Below are positions 17,869 through 25,182 of a stretch of DNA of 64,000 nucleotides, piece after piece (positions within the stretch are counted from its first letter, which is position 1; every line of letters begins with the position of its first letter). Source of the stretch: an uncultured Muribaculaceae bacterium (GTDB lineage Bacteria > Bacteroidota > Bacteroidia > Bacteroidales > Muribaculaceae); contig CANCXM010000011.1 of assembly GCA_947381945.1 (NCBI GenBank), positions 19,468-83,467 of the forward strand. Direction: 5' to 3'. The notes below the pieces were generated by a model. That model saw only the letters and a list, made by a program, of their open reading frames with translations. It was not told the origin of the DNA and searched no databases. The translations under genes were made by a program, and so were the position numbers.

Positions 17869-17920
17869 GATAAAAAGATTGATATGACTGTGGGATTGAT
17901 ATATCTATATGTTACTGATG

Positions 17921-17928
17921 CAAAATTA
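17921..17928 (-). promoter_or_regulatory. Bacteroidota -7 box (TAATTTTG) for PL8
   Basis: On the minus strand TAATTTTG matches TAnnTTTG, 53 bp ahead of the PL8 ATG. A perfect 12-bp palindrome, CGCAAATTTGCG (17951-17962), and two copies of aaattagata (17924-17933 and 17986-17995) lie around it and may be regulator sites. Confidence 0.55.
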
Positions 17929-18046
17929 GATAAAAGCCTCTTCATCAACTCGCAAATTTGCGTCTTTTACTTTATAAATTATCTCAAATTAGATATAAAT
18001 AAGTCTCTTATTGATTACAGGGGTTGATTCCCGACATTAAGGCTCG

Positions 18047-18054
18047 TAAATTTG
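18047..18054 (+). promoter_or_regulatory. Bacteroidota promoter for the TonB-dependent receptor
   Basis: TAAATTTG at the -7 position has a TTG 19 bp upstream (18025-18027), the normal spacing for the -33 element. It leaves a leader of about 30 nt before the ATG at 18091, too short for a riboswitch. Confidence 0.65.
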
Positions 18055-18090
18055 CCGAAAAATTCACAATTCGAAAAATAACCTTACATC

Positions 18091-19992
18091 ATGAAAAGTA
18101 AACTGCTTCTCACGACGGCTCTGATACTTCTGGGTGGATCATCCTTCGCCCACACGTTGGACAAGGATACTATCGGTTTGAATAATGTCACCGTCCACGG
18201 TCAGGCTAAAGCCACCGTCGAGCTGCTTCCTCTCAGCGTGACGACCATAACAGCCACGGAAATCGAAAACAGCAGGGAAACTTCAATCCTCCCTGTCCTC
18301 TCCAACAAAGTCCCCGGATTGTTTGTCAGCGAGCGTGGACTGATGGGCTTCGGTGTTTCAGGTGGTGCGGCCGGCTCAGTCAACATCCGTGGTGTCGGCG
18401 GTGGGAACAAAGTTCTGTTCATGATTGACGGACAACCTCAATGGGCATCCATATTCGGACATGCACTTCCCGACACCTACACATCAGGAGATGTGGCCAA
18501 AGTCGAAGTCGTCCGAGGGCCGTCCTCGCTTCTCTACGGTTCAAACGCGATGGGCGGTTCGGTCAACATCATCACCCGTCACGCAACGCAGAACGGATTC
18601 AAAGGTTCGGCAAATGCTATGTGGGGAAGCTACGCCATGCAGAAATACGGTGTAAATCTCGGATATAAAAATGACAGATTCAATGCCTTTGTCAATGCTA
18701 CATACGAGAGCACAGACGGTAGCCGCCCCAACAGCCGGACATGGCTTGCAAGCCAGTTCGGATCGCTGCAATACAAAATTTCCGGACATTGGAAAACCGG
18801 AGCAAACGTAACCATGACCGAAACATGCCCTCACAATCCGGGATCTGTCCAGGACCCTCTCATTGATATGTGGACACGCATCACGCGCGGGACAGCAGCT
18901 GTGTTTGTCAACAATACCTACGCTGCAACCTCCGGTCAGATCCAGCTCTACACCAACTGGGGAAATCATAAGGTAAACGACGGTTATTCCGCCATAGGCA
19001 CAGCGACAAACGGCGGCAAACCGCGTGACTATATCTTCCATTCCAAGGACTTCAATATGGGTATCAACCTCTATCAGAACATCAGTCCATTTGAGGGCAA
19101 TGTCACCTCTGCCGGAGTTGACTTTCAACACTGGGGAGGCAACACATGGAACACCATGATTGACGGCTCAGCTGACCAACCCGGCGTAAAAGAACACGTC
19201 AACGAGGTGTCAGGTTATCTCATGACGCAACAATCCCTACTGAACAATATCCTCTCGCTCAACGCAGGTCTGCGATTGCAACACTCATCGCAGTTCGGCA
19301 ATATGCTGGTTCCGCAGGCCGGTTTCATAGTAAGAGCTATTGAGGGCAATACATTCAAATTTTCCTGGGGCAAAGGGTTCCGCAGTCCCAATCTCCGCGA
19401 ACTCTATATGTATCCCCCTCACAATCCGGATCTCAAACCGGAATACCTATGGAACTACGAAGTTGAAATACGCCAGACATTTTTTGACAACCGTCTGAGC
19501 GCAGGACTTGCCCTCTTCTATATCGACGGTAAGGACATGATTCAGACCGTCAAGGAGAAAAATCCTTATACCGGAGGACAGATGCTCAACAAAAACATAG
19601 GCGATTTCCGCAATAAGGGATTTGAGATAGATGCCACTTATTCCATCACTCCCGACCTAACCCTCTCAGCCAACTACAGCTACCTCCACACAACCGACAA
19701 TGTCCTCTACGCTCCTAAAAACAAATTAGTGGTCCAGCTCTCCTACCGTCCGGGCAACTGGCAGTTTGCATTGGACTCCAACAGCGTATGGCATCTGCGC
19801 ACGGGTGGTCCGGACGCTGAAAGCTATTCTCTGCTTGACGGCCTCGTCGGTTACAATTTCCAATTACAAAAAGGATGCGGACTTAACGTTTTCACAAAAG
19901 TAGACAATATAACAGCTACCCGCTACGAAACAATCTATGGCTTCCCAATGCCAAGAGCTACGGCTATGGCAGGCTTCAGCCTGACGTTCTGA
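18091..19992 (+). CDS. TonB-dependent outer membrane receptor (non-SusC type)
   Basis: 633 aa with signal peptide (MKSKLLLTTALILLGGSSFA). The plug domain runs from about residue 40 to 155 (SVTTITATEIENS, NIRGVGGGNKVLFMIDGQPQ, VEVVRGPSSLLYGSNAMGGSVNIIT), followed by a 22-strand barrel ending in the aromatic residue of GFSLTF. The size and lack of an N-terminal carboxypeptidase-like domain separate it from SusC; it resembles receptors for metal chelates, haem or corrinoids. No SusD gene follows. It is monocistronic, ending at a strong hairpin. The imported ligand cannot be told from the sequence, and membership in the polysaccharide cluster is doubtful. Confidence 0.88.
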   Translation: MKSKLLLTTALILLGGSSFAHTLDKDTIGLNNVTVHGQAKATVELLPLSVTTITATEIENSRETSILPVLSNKVPGLFVSERGLMGFGVSGGAAGSVNIRGVGGGNKVLFMIDGQPQWASIFGHALPDTYTSGDVAKVEVVRGPSSLLYGSNAMGGSVNIITRHATQNGFKGSANAMWGSYAMQKYGVNLGYKNDRFNAFVNATYESTDGSRPNSRTWLASQFGSLQYKISGHWKTGANVTMTETCPHNPGSVQDPLIDMWTRITRGTAAVFVNNTYAATSGQIQLYTNWGNHKVNDGYSAIGTATNGGKPRDYIFHSKDFNMGINLYQNISPFEGNVTSAGVDFQHWGGNTWNTMIDGSADQPGVKEHVNEVSGYLMTQQSLLNNILSLNAGLRLQHSSQFGNMLVPQAGFIVRAIEGNTFKFSWGKGFRSPNLRELYMYPPHNPDLKPEYLWNYEVEIRQTFFDNRLSAGLALFYIDGKDMIQTVKEKNPYTGGQMLNKNIGDFRNKGFEIDATYSITPDLTLSANYSYLHTTDNVLYAPKNKLVVQLSYRPGNWQFALDSNSVWHLRTGGPDAESYSLLDGLVGYNFQLQKGCGLNVFTKVDNITATRYETIYGFPMPRATAMAGFSLTF

Positions 19993-20009
19993 CATAGGCT
20001 TATAATGGC

Positions 20010-20082
20010 AAAGCATAAATGAAACGCATGAAGATATGTTCCGGACACCGGCATCAATCTTCATGCGTTTCATTTATGCTTT
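20010..20082. terminator. Perfect 25-bp bidirectional hairpin
   Basis: Arms 20010-20034 and 20058-20082 are perfectly complementary over 25 bp with a 23-nt loop, A-rich at the start and T-rich at the end. It lies between convergent genes (TonB receptor and nucleotidase), so it should terminate both transcripts. Confidence 0.85.
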
Positions 20083-20129
20083 AATTCTGCCACATCAGCA
20101 GCAGAAATCAATTATTTTCTTCCGCTTAA

Positions 20130-21875
20130 TCAATCACCGAAAAGAGATTTTCTATCCCGCTTTGCAGCAGGAGCAGCGATGGACTCGGGAACGAATTTCC
20201 AATTCGGAATCACTTCGGGGGAGATTGTTCCGCGTTTTTCAATTTCCTTTATCAGATAGAATCTCAAATCCTTGTCGGTTGCGGAAATGATGCGGGATTT
20301 CAGTTGGTCATGGGGAATACCTGCACCTTTGGTGAGCAAATCGCCGCCACCATTGCCTCGATACGAATTCACCGCAACCTTGTAGGTCTTTTCCGGATCA
20401 AAGGCGGAGCCATCGGCCATTGAAGTAATGGTAATCTTCTCGCCCTGAGGCTTGGTGACATCAACAGTATAGTTGATACCTGCGGCGGAATCAAAATTAT
20501 ATGACGGATTCAGGAGCTTTGCATAGTCACCCTTGGCTGCAGTACGGTTGCCGGAGAAAAGTAGCAGATTGTCATCTGCCGACTTCATCACATCGGTCCA
20601 AAGCGAATAACTCATCTCAAGGTAGTCCTTGATTTCACGACCTGTCATGGCGATGGTGTAGAGCATGTTCTCATATTTATAGAGAGTAAACATGTCGCTC
20701 ATGTGCAAATCGCCTTCCTTGATGACAGCGTCAAACGACAGCGGAGCCGCAAGCGAGATTTCAGCGCCCGAAATGGCAAGTTGCAAGTCATGGAGAAGCT
20801 GCATGAAAGCCGACGGACCGAAATATGCATCGCGAACTGAAAATTCTCCGGTTGAGGTGCCGATCTTACGGCTGACAAATTCGAGAATCTCCTTGCGCTC
20901 AGGAGCAAATTCCGCCATAAATGCCGAATCCGGCTTCAGACTATTGACCGACGTAAGTTTACCGCTGACCTTTTTACCAATTACCTTGCCGGTATCGTCA
21001 AGCGTGAAAGTGACCTCCCCTTCTGCAAGATGATTAGCATTGTTCGCAGGGTTGAGTACTACCGCACCGGAGTTTACCGGATTCTTTCCGGTCGAGTTGA
21101 AAAGAGTATGGTCATGACCCATGAAAATAAGATCGAATCCGGGAACCTGTTCCGCGACAAGCACCGACGCATTCTCCCTCCATTCGCCCGTCATCTTTGC
21201 GGAATCGTGACCGGAATGGAAGAGACCGACAAGCAGGTCAGGTTTCTCCTTTTCAAGAATTTCAGGTACCCATTTCTTCGCCGACTCAACCATATCCTCA
21301 AACTCCAGTCCTTCCCATAGTGTCTCGGGGAGCCAAGCAGGGATAGCAGGGGTAAGAAGCCCAAACACGACGATCTTCACTCCGGCACGGTTGATGACGG
21401 CGTAGGGTTGCAGATACGGCTTACCTGTCTTGCGGTCAATCACATTCGCGCCGAGCAAAGGAAGGCTTCCCAGATCGGAACGGTAGCGGTCATAGACGGC
21501 ATGACCGGTCTCCACATCATGGTTTCCGATGGTCTGCGCATCGTAGCCGATGAAATTAAGCATCCTTGCGGTCGGATGAGCCACATCGGTTTTCAAAAAG
21601 TTATAATAATAGGCCGTCGGCTGTCCCTGAAGGATATCGCCATTGTCAAGAAGGATGACCTTGTCGCTTCCGAGAGAATCCCGGAGTTCACGCACACGGG
21701 TGGCAACTCTCGCAAGAGAGCCGTCACCCGGCGAAAGAGTTATGAAATTGTAGGGAAAGAAATTCCCATGCACATCCGAAGTCGCCGCTATTTTAAGCGT
21801 CAGCTCCTCGGCCGAGCCGTTGGCCGGGACGAGGAGTGATGATGCAATAGTCATTGCCAATAAATATTCTTTCAA
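20130..21875 (-). CDS. Periplasmic 5'-nucleotidase/2',3'-cyclic phosphodiesterase family phosphatase
   Basis: 581 aa with an N-terminal signal. The metallophosphatase domain (about 25-320) has the metal ligands in TSDVHG (Asp34, His36), LDNGDILQG, IGNHDVETG and GHDHTLFN; the C-terminal 5'-nucleotidase domain (about 345-550) contains the substrate-stacking region and NSYRGNGGGDLL. Family enzymes (UshA, CpdB, YfkN) dephosphorylate nucleotides, cyclic nucleotides or sugar nucleotides in the periplasm. Its start is 41 bp after the stop of the DUF3108 gene, so they may be co-transcribed. Exact substrate is not resolvable. Confidence 0.88.
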   Translation of the reverse strand: MKEYLLAMTIASSLLVPANGSAEELTLKIAATSDVHGNFFPYNFITLSPGDGSLARVATRVRELRDSLGSDKVILLDNGDILQGQPTAYYYNFLKTDVAHPTARMLNFIGYDAQTIGNHDVETGHAVYDRYRSDLGSLPLLGANVIDRKTGKPYLQPYAVINRAGVKIVVFGLLTPAIPAWLPETLWEGLEFEDMVESAKKWVPEILEKEKPDLLVGLFHSGHDSAKMTGEWRENASVLVAEQVPGFDLIFMGHDHTLFNSTGKNPVNSGAVVLNPANNANHLAEGEVTFTLDDTGKVIGKKVSGKLTSVNSLKPDSAFMAEFAPERKEILEFVSRKIGTSTGEFSVRDAYFGPSAFMQLLHDLQLAISGAEISLAAPLSFDAVIKEGDLHMSDMFTLYKYENMLYTIAMTGREIKDYLEMSYSLWTDVMKSADDNLLLFSGNRTAAKGDYAKLLNPSYNFDSAAGINYTVDVTKPQGEKITITSMADGSAFDPEKTYKVAVNSYRGNGGGDLLTKGAGIPHDQLKSRIISATDKDLRFYLIKEIEKRGTISPEVIPNWKFVPESIAAPAAKRDRKSLFGD

Positions 21876-21916
21876 TTCAGTCTGTATTTTTAATGGTCAT
21901 TAAAGGCCCTCTAAAA

Positions 21917-22690
21917 TCAAGGGTTAGGACCGGTATATATCGCCCGCACTTTACCTACGGGAAGAGAGCCTTCGACTTTCAGCGGGATTCTCTGTCCGTC
22001 GGTCGAAATCCATCCTGAAATGGGCTCCGAACTCTCGACACCTTTTCGGGTAAAGGTGAAATTGATATAGTAGGCGGAAAATGAACGACCGTTGAGTGAA
22101 ACCGTTTTCTTGCCCTTATAGGTAATCTTAAGTTTCTCTTTTTTCGAACCGGAAAAGATGTTGACAGCTATACTCTGACCATTTTTCATATTGTCGAAAT
22201 CAAGAGTCCGCAGATAGAAGAAGGAACTTAGCATATCGACCGTCATACCCTGGGCTTCGAGACGGATGGTCGAACTTTTCATCGGTTCGCCTGCTGCCGA
22301 ACGTTTGTAACGGATAGCATCAGCTGTAAATGTATTTCCATCATGCTGAAAATTGAGCACATCTTTCTTATACTTACCGTTCTCGTGAGCGATGTAGGTA
22401 TAACTTACCGGGAAAAAACCATCCTTGGTCATGGTCGTGTACAGAGTGTCACGCAGCATATAGATGCTGTTGGCCCACGGAGCGTTTTCGGCATAAACCG
22501 AGGCCCGGTAAAGGTCTCCATCATTGCGGAGAGTCATTGTCGCATAGCCGGCAACCTTGTTGATGAAACCCCACTTATACATCACGTCGTAGGTAAGTGT
22601 CTCGTCGACAAGCGAAACAGGATTGGCTGCATTAGCAACTGAAGAGCAGAGTAAAAGCCCGAACAGAGCTTTGAAAAATTTAGATTTCAT
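21917..22690 (-). CDS. DUF3108 domain secreted protein
   Basis: 257 aa with signal peptide (MKSKFFKALFGLLLCSSVANA). The rest is predicted beta-rich and matches the DUF3108 pattern: LTYDVMYKWGFINKVAGYATMTL near residue 32, SIYMLRDTLYTTMT, a VDMLSSFFYLRTLDF segment and a C-terminal PISGWISTDGQRIPLKVEG. The family is widespread in Bacteroidota and Proteobacteria and has no settled function; an envelope role is likely. It lies between thymidine kinase (74 bp upstream) and the nucleotidase (41 bp downstream) on one strand. Confidence 0.8.
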   Translation of the reverse strand: MKSKFFKALFGLLLCSSVANAANPVSLVDETLTYDVMYKWGFINKVAGYATMTLRNDGDLYRASVYAENAPWANSIYMLRDTLYTTMTKDGFFPVSYTYIAHENGKYKKDVLNFQHDGNTFTADAIRYKRSAAGEPMKSSTIRLEAQGMTVDMLSSFFYLRTLDFDNMKNGQSIAVNIFSGSKKEKLKITYKGKKTVSLNGRSFSAYYINFTFTRKGVESSEPISGWISTDGQRIPLKVEGSLPVGKVRAIYTGPNP

Positions 22691-22763
22691 ATACGATGTA
22701 TTGATTGACCGATTCCCGACGGTGTCATTTCTCTATATATGACCATCAAAATCAGTCCGGTAT

Positions 22764-23405
22764 TCAATCAGTTGACAGTTCTCGGAACGGAAGCACCGAC
22801 CGATAGGACTGTTCGATGCGCTTATTGCGCCAACACTTCCGGCAGACGGCTATGTAACGGTCATCACCACCGATTTCCACCTGTTCACCCTCCTCGACAA
22901 AATCACCGTTGCGGTCAATTCGGGCATTTATAATGGTCTTTCGACCACAAGTACAAGTGGATTTTATCTCATCAATGGTGTCGGCGATTTCAAACAGACG
23001 GCGGGAACCCTCGAAGAGCTTGCTCTGGAAATCGGTGCGCAATCCGTAACAAATCACATTGCTACCGAAATCATCCACTATTCTTGACAACTGGTCCACC
23101 TGCTCGACCGTGAGGAACTGAGCCTCATCGACAAGAAACCAGTCAATCACAGCCATCGACTCTTCAAAAAGCTCCTGGGCCATCTCATATAGGTTGGTAT
23201 CGTGGTAGATCCACTTACATTCCCGCTGGATGCCGATGCGCGACTTGATAACGTTGGTCAGATCGCGCGTGTCAATGACGGGCTTCAGACATACATATTT
23301 CATGGAGCGCTCCTCAAAATTGTATGCTGTCGTGAGGAGCAATGCAGTCTTTGCCGACCCCATTGTGCCATAGCGGAAATATAGCTTACCTTTTCTGTTC
23401 ATCAT
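22764..23405 (-). CDS. tdk: Thymidine kinase
   Basis: 213 aa. It phosphorylates thymidine with ATP in the salvage pathway. The P-loop is GTMGSAKT at residues 13-20, with Ala where the consensus has Gly. LVDEAQFL carries the catalytic Glu, and the lasso/zinc region has the pairs CTC (near 151-153) and CRKC (near 188-191). YFRYGTMGSAKTALLL and LFEGSRRLFEIADTIDEIK resemble the form found in many Firmicutes more than the usual Bacteroides tdk, which hints at a divergent or acquired copy (from memory, not searched). The start at 23405 gives MMNRKG; the second ATG at 23402 is equally possible. A -7 box lies 24 bp upstream. Confidence 0.88.
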   Translation of the reverse strand: MMNRKGKLYFRYGTMGSAKTALLLTTAYNFEERSMKYVCLKPVIDTRDLTNVIKSRIGIQRECKWIYHDTNLYEMAQELFEESMAVIDWFLVDEAQFLTVEQVDQLSRIVDDFGSNVICYGLRTDFQSKLFEGSRRLFEIADTIDEIKSTCTCGRKTIINARIDRNGDFVEEGEQVEIGGDDRYIAVCRKCWRNKRIEQSYRSVLPFRELSTD

Positions 23406-23428
23406 TTTCGATTATAAAGATTATACAG

Positions 23429-23436
23429 CAAAGGTA
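23429..23436 (-). promoter_or_regulatory. Bacteroidota -7 box (TACCTTTG) for tdk
   Basis: On the minus strand TACCTTTG matches TAnnTTTG 24 bp before the tdk start, within the 43-bp gap after the lipoprotein gene. Confidence 0.6.
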
Positions 23437-23448
23437 AGGAATTTTTTC

Positions 23449-24069
23449 TTATTGCTGCGCTCCTTGACGTGTAAAGACGCAATCCATTTTGCCGATTTCA
23501 AATTTCAGCAACGGACCCTTGACCTTGACATCGTCAAGGTGACGGATGGAGGCATAGCGCATGGCGAGCGCTCTCTTCATGCCTGCGCTGACTGACTGTG
23601 TGACCGACGGACGGAGCGAGTCAATCCTCACGTTATTTGTCCCTAACATGGCATTTCCCTCAGCTACCACGTCCGAAGGATCCACCTCAACATTCAGGGT
23701 ATTTATATCAAGCGCCAAGGCAATTTCATCATCGTCAATAACTGTCCATGTACCGCTGATGGAGGATTTCGCTGTTGCTGTCAGGGTAAGAGGCTCGACA
23801 TAGTCGGCATCTGCAACCACCTGTGTAGATACTGTGAGCATACCCGAAATCACTATCGGACCGCTCTTCTCGCCCATAACCGAACTTGCGGCAGGCGCGG
23901 AGAAATCAAGAGTTTCAAGAATTGTAGCGGTCACAGCTGAATTGTCAGTGAAATTCTCGGGAGTACCCGACCATGAGCCTTGAATATTTTTGGCGAGACG
24001 ACTGCTGCCGTCGCATGACACAAGAGATAGTGCCGCAAAAATGCAGGCGGATGTAATCAAACCTTTCAT
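23449..24069 (-). CDS. Small lipoprotein of unknown function
   Basis: 206 aa. MKGLITSACIFAALSLVSC is a lipoprotein signal with Cys19 as the anchor. The mature part begins LAKNIQGSWSGTPE, a start reminiscent of lipocalin-like domains, and is rich in alternating hydrophobic/polar strands, ending KFEIGKMDCVFTRQ. No catalytic motif is visible. It is divergent from ssb and sits upstream of tdk, which has its own promoter. I recognise the general type (Bacteroidales lipocalin-like lipoproteins) but not a named family. Confidence 0.75.
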   Translation of the reverse strand: MKGLITSACIFAALSLVSCDGSSRLAKNIQGSWSGTPENFTDNSAVTATILETLDFSAPAASSVMGEKSGPIVISGMLTVSTQVVADADYVEPLTLTATAKSSISGTWTVIDDDEIALALDINTLNVEVDPSDVVAEGNAMLGTNNVRIDSLRPSVTQSVSAGMKRALAMRYASIRHLDDVKVKGPLLKFEIGKMDCVFTRQGAQQ

Positions 24070-24154
24070 TTCCGAATTAAATTCAAATTGTTAACTATTT
24101 TTAGAATAAACGCCATTACATTAAGATTAGTTTCTTGCCTATCGAAAAAATTAT

Positions 24155-24162
24155 TAATTTTG
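24155..24162 (+). promoter_or_regulatory. Bacteroidota promoter for ssb
   Basis: TAATTTTG matches the -7 consensus, with a TTG 17 bp upstream at 24135-24137. Transcription should start near 24168, which supports the ssb start at 24232 instead of 24178. Confidence 0.55.
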
Positions 24163-24231
24163 TAAACCGTAATTGGGGTGGACACACCTCAGCAAGCACA
24201 TCAAACATCCTCTAAAATCTTTCTACACAAG

Positions 24232-24567
24232 GTGAGTGTCAACAAAGTCATACTGATAGGAAATGTCGGGACTGACCCCGAAATCCGCTATATCGAAACT
24301 CGTCCGATCGCAACATTCCGACTTGCGACCAACGAGCGTGAGCGCACACGTCCGGACGGAACAAAGATTCCCGAACGCACGGAATGGCACACCATTATAA
24401 TGTGGGATTCAGCGGCTGAATTCGCCGAAAAATACATTCGGACCGGTTCCCGTCTATATGTCGAGGGGAAAATACGCTACCGCATCTGGGAAGACCGCAA
24501 CGCCATCAAGAGAAACGTCACGGAAATCTATGTTGACAATTTCGAATTACTCGGCCTTAACAAATAA
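24232..24567 (+). CDS. ssb: Single-stranded DNA-binding protein
   Basis: The frame opens at a GTG at 24178, but the GTG at 24232 gives the canonical N-terminus VSVNKVILIGNVGTDPEIRY and leaves a normal leader after the promoter, so I prefer it (111 aa). The OB-fold is complete: ATFRLATNE, RTEWHTIIMWDSAAEFAEKYIRTGSRLYVEGKIRYRIWED. SSB coats single-stranded DNA in replication and repair. The acidic C-terminal tail that recruits partners in most SSBs is absent: the protein ends FELLGLNK just after the OB-fold, so it is a short form, possibly a second SSB beside a full-length one elsewhere. The gene is monocistronic, ending at a 28-bp palindrome. Confidence 0.9.
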   Translation: MSVNKVILIGNVGTDPEIRYIETRPIATFRLATNERERTRPDGTKIPERTEWHTIIMWDSAAEFAEKYIRTGSRLYVEGKIRYRIWEDRNAIKRNVTEIYVDNFELLGLNK

Positions 24568-24574
24568 GATGACA

Positions 24575-24602
24575 TGATTGACAGAAGTACTTCTGTCAAT
24601 CA
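24575..24602 (+). terminator. Perfect 28-bp palindrome after ssb
   Basis: 24575-24602 equals its own reverse complement over all 28 bases, centred on AGTACT. It lies 8 bp after the ssb stop and likely folds as a terminator, though no long T run follows directly. Confidence 0.6.
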
Positions 24603-24674
24603 CACTCTCCATGCCTCCCATACCTTAATTATAATTATCCTCCTTTATTTGCATAAGCCGGTCACTTCCATCCA

Positions 24675-24971
24675 TCAACACTCCATTCCCGCGAAGAGTG
24701 AAGGATAGTCTGTCGTGCCGGTGGTTTTGCCGGTATTTGCGGCTGTGCGCTTATGGACAGAATTGAGCACGATGTTATGTTGCTGCACCCACCCCTGGGT
24801 GCTGTTCCTTATGCGTAGTGTGACAACTCCCTTTGCCTGTTCCGTGCGGTCTTTGACATGACGGAGGACATCGCCGATGGTGGCTGCGCCACACAGACTT
24901 GTTGAGAGAAGCGTGACACCGCTGCTGAGAGCGGTGACATAGAGGACGTCGGTGCGATTGATTGCTGTCAT
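24675..24971 (-). CDS. Small protein of unknown function, divergent from the efflux operon
   Basis: 98 aa. I accept it as a gene because a real Shine-Dalgarno-like AAAGGAA (24978-24984) lies just before the ATG and a TAAATTTG promoter box is upstream. It begins MTAINRTDVLYVTALSSGVTLLSTSLCGAATIGDVLRHV and continues with a VTLRIRNSTQGW segment; the central part could be a helix followed by beta strands. No family is recognised. It lacks a clear signal peptide and transmembrane segment. The palindrome between it and the efflux operon suggests shared control. Confidence 0.55.
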   Translation of the reverse strand: MTAINRTDVLYVTALSSGVTLLSTSLCGAATIGDVLRHVKDRTEQAKGVVTLRIRNSTQGWVQQHNIVLNSVHKRTAANTGKTTGTTDYPSLFAGMEC

Positions 24972-25027
24972 ACTTGATTCCTTTTAATTAATTTTACCAA
25001 TCAGGAGATATTCCGTTGATTATGATG

Positions 25028-25035
25028 CAAATTTA
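25028..25035 (-). promoter_or_regulatory. Bacteroidota -7 box (TAAATTTG) for the 98-aa gene
   Basis: On the minus strand TAAATTTG lies 57 bp before the ATG at 24971. The palindrome at 25042-25068 begins only 7 bp upstream, where it would overlap the polymerase-binding region. Confidence 0.55.
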
Positions 25036-25041
25036 CGCCAT

Positions 25042-25068
25042 TACATGTGCCAAATAAATGCACATGTA
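25042..25068. promoter_or_regulatory. Operator-like palindrome upstream of the efflux operon
   Basis: TACATGTGC (25042-25050) and GCACATGTA (25060-25068) are perfect inverted repeats separated by 9 bp; a further TACATGT half-site lies at 25075-25081. The position between a divergent small gene and an RND operon whose last neighbour is a TetR regulator makes it a good candidate operator (inference). Confidence 0.5.
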
Positions 25069-25182
25069 CATAAATACATGTTAAAACAACATCTAATTAC
25101 CATTTTTTGAGTAAATATTGACAGTCTTCCGGCTGAACCCCACCTTTGTTTGAAATGTTTGAATGACAGCAACTCTACATTT

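Noticed and set aside
18001..18090. Cobalamin or other riboswitch before the TonB receptor
   Set aside because: The promoter leaves a leader of only about 30 nt, too short for a riboswitch.
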